Translations under genes and position numbers: made by a program
Notes under the pieces: model-generated
What the model saw: the letters and a program-made list of their open reading frames with translations, nothing else
Told to the model about the DNA's origin: nothing
The model's database searches: none
DNA from: DASTCC01 sp035711465
GTDB lineage: Bacteria; Acidobacteriota; Vicinamibacteria; Vicinamibacterales; SCN-69-37
Direction of reading: 5' to 3'
Assembly (NCBI GenBank): GCA_035711465.1
Contig: DASTCC010000274.1
Coordinates: 1 to 16,935 of the forward strand
DNA length: 16,935 nucleotides
In this document: positions 1-6,585 of the stretch, in pieces
How the letters are laid out: each line of letters starts with the position of its first letter
Numbering within the stretch: the stretch's first letter is position 1

Positions 1-456
1 GGCGTGCAGGACCAGGGACGAGCCGTCGGCGTCGCGAAGGCCGGTAGCGCCGCTGTCGAGCGTCACGCCCGGCGCCAGCACTTCGACCTCCAGTTTCTGG
101 CCCTGCGCGACGAACACGTTCGGCATGTCGCCGGCGTGGGCGCCCTTCGGGTCGAGGAAACCGTGCGCGGCCTTGGTCGGATTGAAGTGACCGCCGGCGG
201 TCGTGAACTCCGGCGGCTCGCACTTGCCGGTCTCGTGGATGTGGAACCCGTGCGGCCCTGCCGACACGCCTTCGAAGGTGGCGCGGATGAGCACGCCCTT
301 CGGCGTCGGCGTCACCGACGCGGTGCCGAGGACCTTGCCGTCAGCGGCCTTCATCTGGATGTTCTGCACGGGCGCCGGCGCCGTCTGGCCGGCCGTGAGC
401 GTCGTCGCAAGCGCGGCCGACGCGAGGGACACAGTCACAGCAGATAGGAGTCTCAT
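1..456 (-). CDS. sodC: Cu/Zn superoxide dismutase (SodC), 3' end outside window
   Basis: Secreted Cu/Zn superoxide dismutase, which converts superoxide to peroxide and oxygen outside the cytoplasm. The 152 visible residues start with a signal peptide (about 1-23). The family's metal ligands are present: GFHIHE (H72 and H74, copper), GGHFNP (H90, bridging), H98, H107 and D110 (zinc) in the segment around GAHAGDMPN, and H151 in LVLHA (copper), the last visible ligand before the edge. C79, in the position of the conserved disulfide cysteine, is present; its partner would lie beyond base 1. The ATG at 456 is chosen because the signal peptide begins there. The frame is open through base 1, so the C-terminus is missing because the window ends, not because the gene is broken. 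The DUF885 gene lies 54 bases upstream on the same strand, and a candidate promoter sits between them. Confidence 0.95.
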   Translation of the reverse strand, partial: MRLLSAVTVSLASAALATTLTAGQTAPAPVQNIQMKAADGKVLGTASVTPTPKGVLIRATFEGVSAGPHGFHIHETGKCEPPEFTTAGGHFNPTKAAHGFLDPKGAHAGDMPNVFVAQGQKLEVEVLAPGVTLDSGATGLRDADGSSLVLHA

Positions 457-485
457 GGTCGTTGTCTGGAAATGGGAGTCCGTTC

Positions 486-514
486 AGTGTACTCCGAGTG
501 TCGCGCCGCGTCAG
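486..514 (-). promoter_or_regulatory. Candidate housekeeping promoter for sodC
   Basis: Reading the minus strand, CTGACG (514-509) and TACACT (491-486) are separated by exactly 17 bases and lie about 30 bases upstream of the sodC ATG. Each hexamer matches the sigma-70 consensus at four of six positions. The -35 element overlaps the stop codon of the upstream DUF885 gene, so sodC could be transcribed both on its own and by read-through. This is a pattern match only. Confidence 0.4.
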
Positions 515-1794
515 CCCTGGAGCAGCGCCTCGCGGACGAGCGCGGGCGGCATCGAGCCGATCCGGAGCAGCCGGTCGTGAAAGTCCTGCAGCGTGAACGC
601 GGCGCCGCGTCTGGCACGGTACTCGTCGCGCATCTTCAGGATCTCCGACATGCCCATGAAGTAGCCGATGAAATACCCGGGCCGCGCCAGCGCCGAATCG
701 ACTTCGGCTTCGGCGGCCCAGCGCAGGAAGCCGACGCGATCGGTCATCAGCGCAATCGCCTCGTCGCGGGTCATCCGGCCGGTCTGCATGCCGACGTCGT
801 AGATGACGCGCGCGTTGCGCCACAGCCGCAACTGTAGCTGCCGCAGATGCAGACGCTCGGACGGCAGGAAGCCGGTCTCCTGAAACAGCTGCTCGTTGTA
901 CAGGCCCCACCCCTCACCGAACATCGACGTGCTCTGCTGCCGCCGCAGCCGACGCAGGTTGTGCATCTGATACGTGATCTGCACGTGATGTCCGCCGTAG
1001 GTCTCGTGCGGCGCGGTCACGTAGATCACGCCCCAGTCGTGCTCGACCAGGTAATCGCGTTGCTTGGTCTCGTCCCAGGTTGGATCGAACGGATTGATGT
1101 GCCACTCGCCACGCAGCGTGCCCCCGGCGCCGGGCGGGCGCGCGGTCGCGCCTGAGAAGTTGCCATAGTACGGATTGTTGCCGGCCGTCGGCACGCGGCG
1201 CACGACCGTGCAGGTCTCCGGCCACGGCAACGACATCAACCGCCGTGCCACCAGATGCGCGCGCGCCTTGTCGACGACTTCCTGGTGCGCTTCGATCATC
1301 CGCAGCGGCTCGGGGTGATCCTGCTTGACCTCGTCGGCGATCTGCCGCCACGTCCTCTTCGGATCGATCGAGCGTGCCACCGCCTCGAGTTGCCGGACGG
1401 TGGCATCGAACTCGGCGCGCGCGTAGCGCCAGAGCCCGGCCGCGTCGTAGGGCAGCAGGTGCTGCTCGCGCAGCATCCGCGTGTACGCGGCCTCGCCCAT
1501 CATCTGTCCGGAGGGCGCGTTGACGAGACGGCCGATCACGATCGTCTCGGCGAATCGGCGATCGATGCGCTCGTCGAACGACAGCTCCGCGACCGGGACC
1601 GCGCGCAGGCGTTCCAGAAGCGCTTCGTTCGCTGCGCGGGCCGTCGCCGGATCGCGCCGTCCCGACGGCCGTGTCAGAACCTCGTCGAGAACTGCTTCGA
1701 GATCGGCATGTCCCAGCGGCGCCTGGGTGGCCGCCGTGGGCGGCCACGCTACGGCGACCGCACAGACCGTGGACAGAATGAGGAGTCGCCGCAT
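511..1794 (-). CDS. DUF885 family secreted protein, metallopeptidase-like
   Basis: A 427-residue protein of the DUF885 family, whose members resemble zinc carboxypeptidases. From the ATG at 1794 it begins with a signal peptide (MRRLLILSTV..., cleavage probably near TQA). The zinc-site motif HETYGGHH lies at about residues 263-270 and is followed by EGWGLYNEQ (about 294-302), the two hallmark motifs of the family; they would supply two His and a Glu ligand. It is shorter than many DUF885 proteins, which are often 550-600 residues, but both motifs are intact and the C-terminal helical region is present, so it does not look truncated. A TTG at 1812 in the same frame is a poorer start, because the signal peptide begins at the ATG. 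It lies 45 bases behind the permease gene on the same strand. Peptidase activity is inferred from the family, and the substrate is unknown. Confidence 0.88.
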   Translation of the reverse strand: MRRLLILSTVCAVAVAWPPTAATQAPLGHADLEAVLDEVLTRPSGRRDPATARAANEALLERLRAVPVAELSFDERIDRRFAETIVIGRLVNAPSGQMMGEAAYTRMLREQHLLPYDAAGLWRYARAEFDATVRQLEAVARSIDPKRTWRQIADEVKQDHPEPLRMIEAHQEVVDKARAHLVARRLMSLPWPETCTVVRRVPTAGNNPYYGNFSGATARPPGAGGTLRGEWHINPFDPTWDETKQRDYLVEHDWGVIYVTAPHETYGGHHVQITYQMHNLRRLRRQQSTSMFGEGWGLYNEQLFQETGFLPSERLHLRQLQLRLWRNARVIYDVGMQTGRMTRDEAIALMTDRVGFLRWAAEAEVDSALARPGYFIGYFMGMSEILKMRDEYRARRGAAFTLQDFHDRLLRIGSMPPALVREALLQG

Positions 1795-1806
1795 CGGCAC
1801 AGCATA
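1795..1806 (-). promoter_or_regulatory. Possible leaderless -10 element for the DUF885 gene
   Basis: The minus strand reads TATGCT (1806-1801), then six bases, then the ATG at 1794. This spacing would put the transcript start at or next to the start codon. There is no Shine-Dalgarno sequence upstream. A TTGGCA (1832-1827) lies 20 bases before the hexamer, longer than the ideal spacing, so the -35 is doubtful. The same hexamer and nearly the same spacing occur at the DUF5674 gene. Confidence 0.35.
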
Positions 1807-1839
1807 GAGCAAAGCGCCGCGCCGGATGCCAAGGGATCG

Positions 1840-4530
1840 TCAGTCCGCGCGAAGCGACGTCAGCGGATCGACATTCGCGGCGCGGCGCGCCGGCACGAGC
1901 GCGGCCACCGCCGCCGTCAAGAGCAGCGCCACGGCCACTGACGCATACACGACCGGATCGCGCGGTTCCGGCTGGAAGATGAACGCGCGGACGAAGCGTT
2001 CGAGGCCGGCGGCCGACAGCCAGCCGATCGCCAGGCCGATCGCCGCGAGCTGCAGCGCGCGGGCGAGCACCATCCGCAGCATCTGCGACGGCCGGGCGCC
2101 GAGCGCCATGCGGACGCCGATCTCGGTGACCCGCTGCGACACGACGTGGGTCATCACGCCGTAGATGCCCGCAAACACCAGCAGCAGCGCGACGAGTCCG
2201 AACGTCCCGATGAGCAGCATGTTGAATCGCCGCTGAGCCACCAGCCCGGCAAGCAGATCGTTGAGCGTGCGGCTGCTCGAGACGACGGCGGCAGGAGCGG
2301 CGGCCCAGGCCGCGTTGCGCACCGTCTCGACGAGCACCGCGTCATTGGTGCGCAGCCGCACCGCCAGCGACGTGCCGAGCGCGCTGCTCTGCGGCAGCGG
2401 AATGTAGACCTGGGGCAGACGCTCCGCTTCGGGACCGCGAAACAGCGTGTCGGCAACGACGCCGACGATGGTCCACGTCTTCTCGTCGATCTGGACTTCA
2501 GCGCCAATCGGCTCACGACCGCCGAGATAACGCTCGACGGCGGTCTCGCTCAGCACGATGACGTTCGGACTGCCGGCGCGATCGCTCGCCTGCAGCCAGC
2601 GGCCGCGTCGCAGACGCAGCCCGAAGACGCGCAGGTAGTCCGGCGTCGTCTCACAGATGTAGGCGTCGTCCGATTCCGTGAAGGGCTCGTCGCGCCAGGC
2701 GACGCGCACGCCGTTGCTCCGCGACGAGCCGAACGGCAGGCCGCCATTCATGAACGCCGCTGCTTCCACGCCAGGTGTGCTCTGGATGCGGGCGAGCACG
2801 GCGGCAAGCGTGGCGCGATCCTCGGCGTCGGTGTCCTCCGGAGGCCGGCCGAGCGCGTCGGCGCCGCGCCTCGGTGCGACGCTGAACGTCGCCACCCTGT
2901 CGGGCTCGAAGCCGAGGTCGCGTGTCGCGACGCGGACGAAGCTGACGATGAACATCCCGGTGCCGACCAGCAGCACGATCGCGAGCGCGACCTCGACGAC
3001 CACGAGCGTCGACCGCAAACGCTGCTGCCCGCGGCCGGCGGTGGTGGCGCGCCCGGCGTCGCGCAGCGTGAACGCCGCGCGCGGCCGCGTCAGCGCGTAC
3101 GCCGGAGCCACGCCGACGAGCACGGCCGTCGCGACGCCGACGAGCGCCGCGGCCAGGAAGACTCGGCCGTCGAGCCCGATCGGCGCCACCCTGGGCACGG
3201 CCTCCGGGAGCGTCGCGCTCAGGACCGCGACGCCCAGGCTGGCGACGAACCAGCCCGCGGCGACCCCGGCAATGGCGAGCAGCAGGCTCTCGATGGCGAC
3301 GGCGCGAATCAGATCGATCCGCGTCGCCCCCAGCGCGGCGCGAATGCCGAACTCGCGGGATCGTCCGGAGGCGCGCGCCAGCAGGAGGTTGGCGACGTTG
3401 ACGCAGGCAATGAGCAGCAGCAGCCCGACCGCGCCGAGCAGCAGCATCGTCCAGGACCGCACCGACGCGCTGATCACCGCATCGCGCATCGCCCGCACCG
3501 TGACGCCGTGATCGAAGAACCACTTCGGATATTCGGACGCGAGCGCGTCGCGGATGGCGGTCATCTGCGAGCGCGCCTGGTCGATCGCGACGTCGGGTTC
3601 CAACCGCGCGACCACCGTGAGCGCATACGTCCGGCCGCCGTCGCGGGCACGATCGGCCGCGCCGAATTTCATCGGCACCCAGAAGCGAACGTCGGCGAGC
3701 AGGCCGCCGGCAATGGGATACTTGAACCCGCGCGGCATCACGCCGACGATCCGCCGCGGGCCGTCCTCGAACGCCAACAACGTGCCGATCACGTTCGGAT
3801 TGCCGGCAAGCCGGGTGCGCCAGAACGCGTCGCTCACGAGGACGACCTCCTCGCTGCCCGGCGCCTCGTTGCCCGCGTCGAACAACCGCCCGAGCTGAGG
3901 CGTGGCGCCGAGCATCGGAAACAGACTCGCCGTCGTCCGAATGGAGAGGAAGCGCTCCGATCGTTCGCCGTCCCTGTAGACCAACGAGACGGAGCTGGAC
4001 GCGCCAACCGCCGAGAACACGTCCTGACGCGTCAGCCACTCCAGGTAGTTGGGCGCCGCAGCCGGGACGGGACGGCCGGTCTTGAGATCCGTCTCCGACA
4101 CCACGACCAGCCGATCCGGATCGGCGTACGGCAGCGGCCGCAACGCGATCGCATCCGCGACTGCGAAGATCGTCGTGCTCGCGCCGAGACCGATGGTGAG
4201 CACCGCCAGCGCGACCGCCGTCGTGCCCGGCGTCCCGGCCAACGACCGCCACGCGTCCCTCAGGTCGACGAGCTGCCGGCTGAATCCGCCGACCCGCGCG
4301 CCGGCCTGCCCTGTCGCCCGGCGCTCGCGGCGCAGTCTCGACGACGCGACCATGAGATCTCGCACGGTGCGCCACCAGAAGCGCACGGATCCGGAGAGCC
4401 CGGCCGGTGTTCGGGGCCGCTCCCGGTCCTCGCGAAAGAAGGCGACGAGATCGTCGCGATACTGCGCGCGGAACTCGCGCGGATACGCGAGCAAGAGCGC
4501 CGCGAACACCCACTCGCCGATCGTCTTCAT
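1840..4530 (-). CDS. ADOP-type duplicated permease (MacB-PCD/FtsX twice)
   Basis: An 896-residue inner-membrane permease of the acidobacterial duplicated orphan permease type. After a cytoplasmic prefix (about 1-90, with an LLLAYPREFRAQYRDD segment typical of these N-termini) there are two homologous halves. The first has a membrane segment at about 105-130, a MacB-like periplasmic domain to about 350 and three FtsX helices (about 360-480). The second has a membrane segment at about 510-535, a periplasmic domain and FtsX helices (about 770-885). The halves show parallel motifs: REFGIRAALGA (about 392-402) and TEIGVRMALGA (about 802-812). No ABC ATPase gene is next to it, which explains 'orphan'; whether it recruits an ATPase encoded elsewhere is unknown. 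The ATG at 4530 overlaps the padR stop in an ATGA, implying translational coupling. An in-frame upstream start at 4554 is less likely. The substrate cannot be read from the sequence. Confidence 0.93.
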   Translation of the reverse strand: MKTIGEWVFAALLLAYPREFRAQYRDDLVAFFREDRERPRTPAGLSGSVRFWWRTVRDLMVASSRLRRERRATGQAGARVGGFSRQLVDLRDAWRSLAGTPGTTAVALAVLTIGLGASTTIFAVADAIALRPLPYADPDRLVVVSETDLKTGRPVPAAAPNYLEWLTRQDVFSAVGASSSVSLVYRDGERSERFLSIRTTASLFPMLGATPQLGRLFDAGNEAPGSEEVVLVSDAFWRTRLAGNPNVIGTLLAFEDGPRRIVGVMPRGFKYPIAGGLLADVRFWVPMKFGAADRARDGGRTYALTVVARLEPDVAIDQARSQMTAIRDALASEYPKWFFDHGVTVRAMRDAVISASVRSWTMLLLGAVGLLLLIACVNVANLLLARASGRSREFGIRAALGATRIDLIRAVAIESLLLAIAGVAAGWFVASLGVAVLSATLPEAVPRVAPIGLDGRVFLAAALVGVATAVLVGVAPAYALTRPRAAFTLRDAGRATTAGRGQQRLRSTLVVVEVALAIVLLVGTGMFIVSFVRVATRDLGFEPDRVATFSVAPRRGADALGRPPEDTDAEDRATLAAVLARIQSTPGVEAAAFMNGGLPFGSSRSNGVRVAWRDEPFTESDDAYICETTPDYLRVFGLRLRRGRWLQASDRAGSPNVIVLSETAVERYLGGREPIGAEVQIDEKTWTIVGVVADTLFRGPEAERLPQVYIPLPQSSALGTSLAVRLRTNDAVLVETVRNAAWAAAPAAVVSSSRTLNDLLAGLVAQRRFNMLLIGTFGLVALLLVFAGIYGVMTHVVSQRVTEIGVRMALGARPSQMLRMVLARALQLAAIGLAIGWLSAAGLERFVRAFIFQPEPRDPVVYASVAVALLLTAAVAALVPARRAANVDPLTSLRAD

Positions 4531-4856
4531 GACGGCTTCGACGCCGGCAGCCACCGGCGGGAGCGCGCGTAGTCGACGACGCGGCTCAGGTGACGCAGTT
4601 GCTCGTTGAGCGCGGCGCGGCCGGCGGGCAGCAGACGGTAGGTGCGCCCGCGGCGGGCGTCGCCCTTCGCGGTCGCGCCGGCGGCAGCAATCAGCCCTTC
4701 GCGCTCGAGCCGGTAGATCGCCTGATAGAGCGTGCCCGACCCGAGACTCAATGCGCCGGCGGTGCGGCGCTCGACCGCGAGCTTGATGCCGTAGCCATGC
4801 TGCGGCCCGTCAGCGAGTGTGAGCAGCACTTCGAAGCCGATCGGCGTCAGCGGCAT
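4527..4856 (-). CDS. PadR-family transcriptional regulator (acidobacterial type)
   Basis: A 109-residue winged-helix DNA-binding protein of the PadR family. It starts MPLTPIGFEVLLTLADGPQHGYGI, the usual PadR helix 1 and HGYGI motif. The recognition helix and wing region follow, with SGTLYQAIYRLEREGLI at about residues 40-56 and RRGRTYRLLPAGRAAL at about 68-83, and a short C-terminal dimerisation helix. It probably represses its own operon, which includes the permease gene coupled to it through an ATGA overlap. The ATG at 4856 is chosen because an upstream in-frame ATG at 4874 lies inside the palindromic operator and before the -10 hexamer, so a transcript from this promoter would not contain it. 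The ligand or signal is unknown. Confidence 0.93.
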   Translation of the reverse strand: MPLTPIGFEVLLTLADGPQHGYGIKLAVERRTAGALSLGSGTLYQAIYRLEREGLIAAAGATAKGDARRGRTYRLLPAGRAALNEQLRHLSRVVDYARSRRWLPASKPS

Positions 4857-4862
4857 GCCGCG

Positions 4863-4892
4863 ACTATATGTCACTCAGTGACATGTTTTCAA
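4863..4892 (-). promoter_or_regulatory. padR-permease promoter, leaderless
   Basis: On the minus strand TTGAAA (4892-4887) and TATAGT (4868-4863) are separated by 18 bases. They match the sigma-70 consensus at five of six positions at the -10 and four of six at the -35. Six bases separate the -10 from the padR ATG (4856), so transcription should begin at or beside the start codon and the mRNA would have no leader. There is no Shine-Dalgarno site. The spacer is filled by the palindrome listed separately. Confidence 0.75.
4868..4884. promoter_or_regulatory. Perfect 17-bp palindrome, probable PadR operator
   Basis: ATGTCACTCAGTGACAT has two perfect 8-base arms around a single central C. It carries the ATGT...ACAT outer half-sites known for PadR-family operators. 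It sits between the -35 and -10 hexamers of the padR promoter and overlaps the first base of the -10, so a bound dimer would block RNA polymerase. Autorepression is inferred from position and symmetry. Confidence 0.75.
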
Positions 4893-4919
4893 TTGACGTA
4901 TTTAGCCACGCGCGCGGTG

Positions 4920-5012
4920 AGGCTTGGGGCTTGGGGCTCGAAGGCGTGGAGGCTTTGAAACCCGCCTCGAGTCCTTCAAGGCTTGAACCTCAAGCTTCCA
5001 AGCCCCAAGCCT
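4920..5012. repeat. Intergenic inverted repeat with CTTGGGG-rich low-complexity core
   Basis: The arms AGGCTTGGGGCTTGG (4920-4934) and CCAAGCCCCAAGCCT (4998-5012) are perfectly complementary over 15 bases and enclose 63 bases. The left arm contains two tandem copies of GCTTGGGG, and the interior holds further short GGCTTGAA / TTCAAGCC-like pieces. The right arm ends directly against the dinB stop codon. The long stem might act as a transcription end or RNA stabiliser between dinB and the padR promoter, but there is no T-run. It may also be a spreading intergenic element, which would need a genome-wide comparison. Confidence 0.7.
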
Positions 5013-5513
5013 TCAAGCCTGAATCAGCTTCAACGTCGTAATGAACTGCCCGGTGTGGCGCGTGGTGTGTTCGGCGGCGTGAAACAGAATGCCGAGGACC
5101 GTCGACGGCAGCCCGGCGCGACCGACCGCGCGCGGATCGAACATGCGCTCGGTATCGGTGTCGCGAAGCTGCGAGAGCGCGGCTTCGACACCGGCGGCGA
5201 GCAGGCCGGAGAGCACGCGGCCGTCCATTTCCGGATGCGGCTGCCTCTCGAACTCGAGCTCGGCTTTCTGGACGTCGTTCAGCTGCTCACCGCGCGCGTA
5301 GGTGAACAGCCGGTCGAGCGCGCCGGTCATGTGGAGCACATGGTAGCCGGCGGCTGCCGCGCCGCCGCGCGACGCCCACAACCGATCGAGCGGCGTCGCC
5401 GGCGCCGTGGCCTCGATGTCTTCACGCGCCGCGATCAGCGCATGCGCGACCGGTTGGAGAATCGGCGGGATCGCCGCGACCGGGCCGCGCAGCCACACTT
5501 CCGGAGTCGTCAT
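5013..5513 (-). CDS. DinB-like four-helix protein
   Basis: A 166-residue cytoplasmic protein of the DinB/YfiT-like fold. The metal-site histidines are visible: H58 and H61 in the AGYHVLHMTG segment, and H145, H149 and H153 in FHAAEHTTRHTGQF, matching the C-terminal H..(E)H...HxGQ pattern of the family. Members include thiol-transferases and many uncharacterised stress-linked proteins. Here neither substrate nor activity can be assigned. The ATG at 5513 is chosen over more upstream starts because the sequence before it is Arg/Pro/Ser-rich, unlike the family, and the alignment-like part begins at MTTPEVWLRG. A TAAGAT hexamer eight bases before the ATG could be a -10 for a near-leaderless transcript. 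It lies 70 bases behind the Pro/Ala-rich protein gene on the same strand. Confidence 0.85.
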   Translation of the reverse strand: MTTPEVWLRGPVAAIPPILQPVAHALIAAREDIEATAPATPLDRLWASRGGAAAAGYHVLHMTGALDRLFTYARGEQLNDVQKAELEFERQPHPEMDGRVLSGLLAAGVEAALSQLRDTDTERMFDPRAVGRAGLPSTVLGILFHAAEHTTRHTGQFITTLKLIQA

Positions 5514-5583
5514 TGGGGGCGATCTTATCGCAGGGGTTTCGCTGTGCCGGCGCGGCCGCACACCGCCGCGGCCCGACCGCCGA

Positions 5584-6378
5584 TCAGAAGTCGCGCGGCG
5601 TTCGGGGTCGATGGCGTCGCGGACGCGACTGACCGCTCTGCACGGCGATCGTGGTCGCGGCCGTGATGATGAGCGCGCCAATCGCGACGACCGTGAGCGC
5701 GCTCGGTCCCGACGACGGCGCGGGCGTCGCCACAGGCGGCGACGCGGGCGGCGGCGGCGCTGAAACGGGCGCCGGCGCCGACACGGCAGCGGGCGCCGCC
5801 GGTGCGATCGCAGGCGGCGACAACGGGGATGACAAGGACGGGCTCACGACGCCGGCGACGGTGGGCGGCATCACGGCGGCGAGTGCCCCCGGGGCGAGCG
5901 CACCGCGCGTGGGCGCGACGCTCGAGCCAGGTGCCACAGCCAGCGGCGCGATGTCCGTTGGCGGTCCGGCCTCGCCAGGCACGTCGATGCTGCCACTGAC
6001 CAACGCGGCAAGCGTGACGTTCGGATCGAATGGCCCGTTCTGGGCGCCCGTCCACTCTTTGATCTGCTCCCGGGCCTGATGCGCGACGTCGTCGGCCTCG
6101 AGTCCCGGGGCGATCACGTCGATGGCTGCGAATTTCAGGCCGCCGAGCGTCGGCACCGCCGGCGGCGCATCACTCGTCGGCGCGCCCGGCAGCGTCGAGT
6201 CGGTGGCATACAGCTCGACGACGTCGAAGTCGCTGGTGCGCAGGGCGATGGTCCCGGCCGCGGCGCTCGACGCAGCCACGAGCAGACAGCCGGCTGCGCC
6301 TGCAACCGCCGTGGCTGCTCGCACGAGGGCTGCAAGCGCCCGGCCTCGTGCCTCTCGCTTCTGCCCGCCCATAGACAT
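5584..6378 (-). CDS. Secreted Pro/Ala-rich protein with C-terminal membrane anchor, possibly PEP-CTERM-like
   Basis: A 264-residue protein that I do not recognise by homology. It has a hydrophobic signal-peptide-like segment (about 18-41, ending SSAAAG). Next comes a short compact-looking region (about 42-135) with a helical stretch around EADDVAHQAREQIKEW, and then a low-complexity Pro/Ala/Val/Ser linker (about 136-225). A single membrane segment (about 226-246) is followed by a strongly basic tail, RPRRHRPRTPRDF. Signal peptide, Pro-rich stalk, C-terminal helix and Arg-rich tail form the layout of surface proteins processed by exosortase or sortase-like enzymes. The canonical PEP motif is not present (PSSGPS stands before the helix), so that link is only suggested. 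The sigma-54 promoter upstream fits, since many PEP-CTERM genes depend on sigma-54 and PrsK/PrsR. The start could be the ATG at 6378 or the one at 6372. Confidence 0.7.
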   Translation of the reverse strand: MSMGGQKREARGRALAALVRAATAVAGAAGCLLVAASSAAAGTIALRTSDFDVVELYATDSTLPGAPTSDAPPAVPTLGGLKFAAIDVIAPGLEADDVAHQAREQIKEWTGAQNGPFDPNVTLAALVSGSIDVPGEAGPPTDIAPLAVAPGSSVAPTRGALAPGALAAVMPPTVAGVVSPSLSSPLSPPAIAPAAPAAVSAPAPVSAPPPPASPPVATPAPSSGPSALTVVAIGALIITAATTIAVQSGQSRPRRHRPRTPRDF

Positions 6379-6458
6379 GCCCGTAAACGCAGGCCGTAGA
6401 TTGCGCGGCCCGCTCGACGTCCTGCCCTGAAATTGACTTGGGAAGCGCTGAATATCGA

Positions 6459-6474
6459 AGCAATTCGCACACCA
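6459..6474 (-). promoter_or_regulatory. Sigma-54 promoter (-24/-12), full consensus
   Basis: The minus strand reads TGGTGTGCGAATTGCT, which satisfies every position of the RpoN consensus TGGYRYRNNNNTTGCW, with GG and GC ten bases apart. Transcription would begin near 6448, giving a leader of about 70 bases to the ATG at 6378. It reads into the Pro/Ala-rich secreted protein gene. A sigma-54 promoter needs an enhancer-binding protein, whose site is expected upstream (see the dyad at 6499-6515). Confidence 0.7.
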
Positions 6475-6498
6475 TGCGAGAGCGCACGCCGGCGGGGT

Positions 6499-6515
6499 CG
6501 CCGTTTCGATTGGCG
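6499..6515. promoter_or_regulatory. Dyad upstream of the sigma-54 promoter, possible enhancer site
   Basis: CGCC (6499-6502) and GGCG (6512-6515) form a short dyad around nine bases, flanked by GGTC on both sides in direct orientation. It lies 25-40 bases upstream of the -24 element, in the gap between the S41 gene and the promoter. A small CCTC-A-GAGG dyad (6528-6536) lies further upstream. Both are short and could be chance in GC-rich DNA. Position is the only argument for an activator site. Confidence 0.25.
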
Positions 6516-6585
6516 GTCTTTTAGCTGCCTCAGAGGTGACTTTGTCCTTCGCAACAGTGCCAAGTCTGCCGCCGAGTCGCCGACG

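Noticed and set aside
2146..4572. 808-codon open frame on the plus strand opposite the permease gene
   Set aside because: It is a shadow of the GC-rich permease gene. Its translation is Arg/Asp/Gln/His-rich low-complexity sequence with no domain, and the opposite strand encodes a complete permease.
4857..4874. Upstream in-frame ATG (4874) as the padR start
   Set aside because: It lies inside the operator and before the -10 hexamer, so the predicted transcript would not include it.
5514..5681. 56-residue N-terminal extension of the DinB-like protein
   Set aside because: The extra sequence is Arg/Pro/Ser-rich, unlike any DinB protein, has no ribosome site and overlaps the 3' end of the neighbouring gene. 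The ATG at 5513 fits the family.
6475..6560. Possible c-di-GMP riboswitch in the gap between the S41 gene and the Pro/Ala-rich gene
   Set aside because: The minus strand has a CAAAG...CTAAAA...GAAAC pattern vaguely like GEMM-I, but the conserved GGCAAACC and GACGCAAAGCC cores are missing, and the region lies upstream of the predicted sigma-54 transcript start.
6551..6562. Second sigma-54-like sequence TGGCACTGTTGC on the minus strand
   Set aside because: It has TGGCAC and TTGC, but only seven bases separate GG and GC instead of ten, so RpoN should not recognise it.
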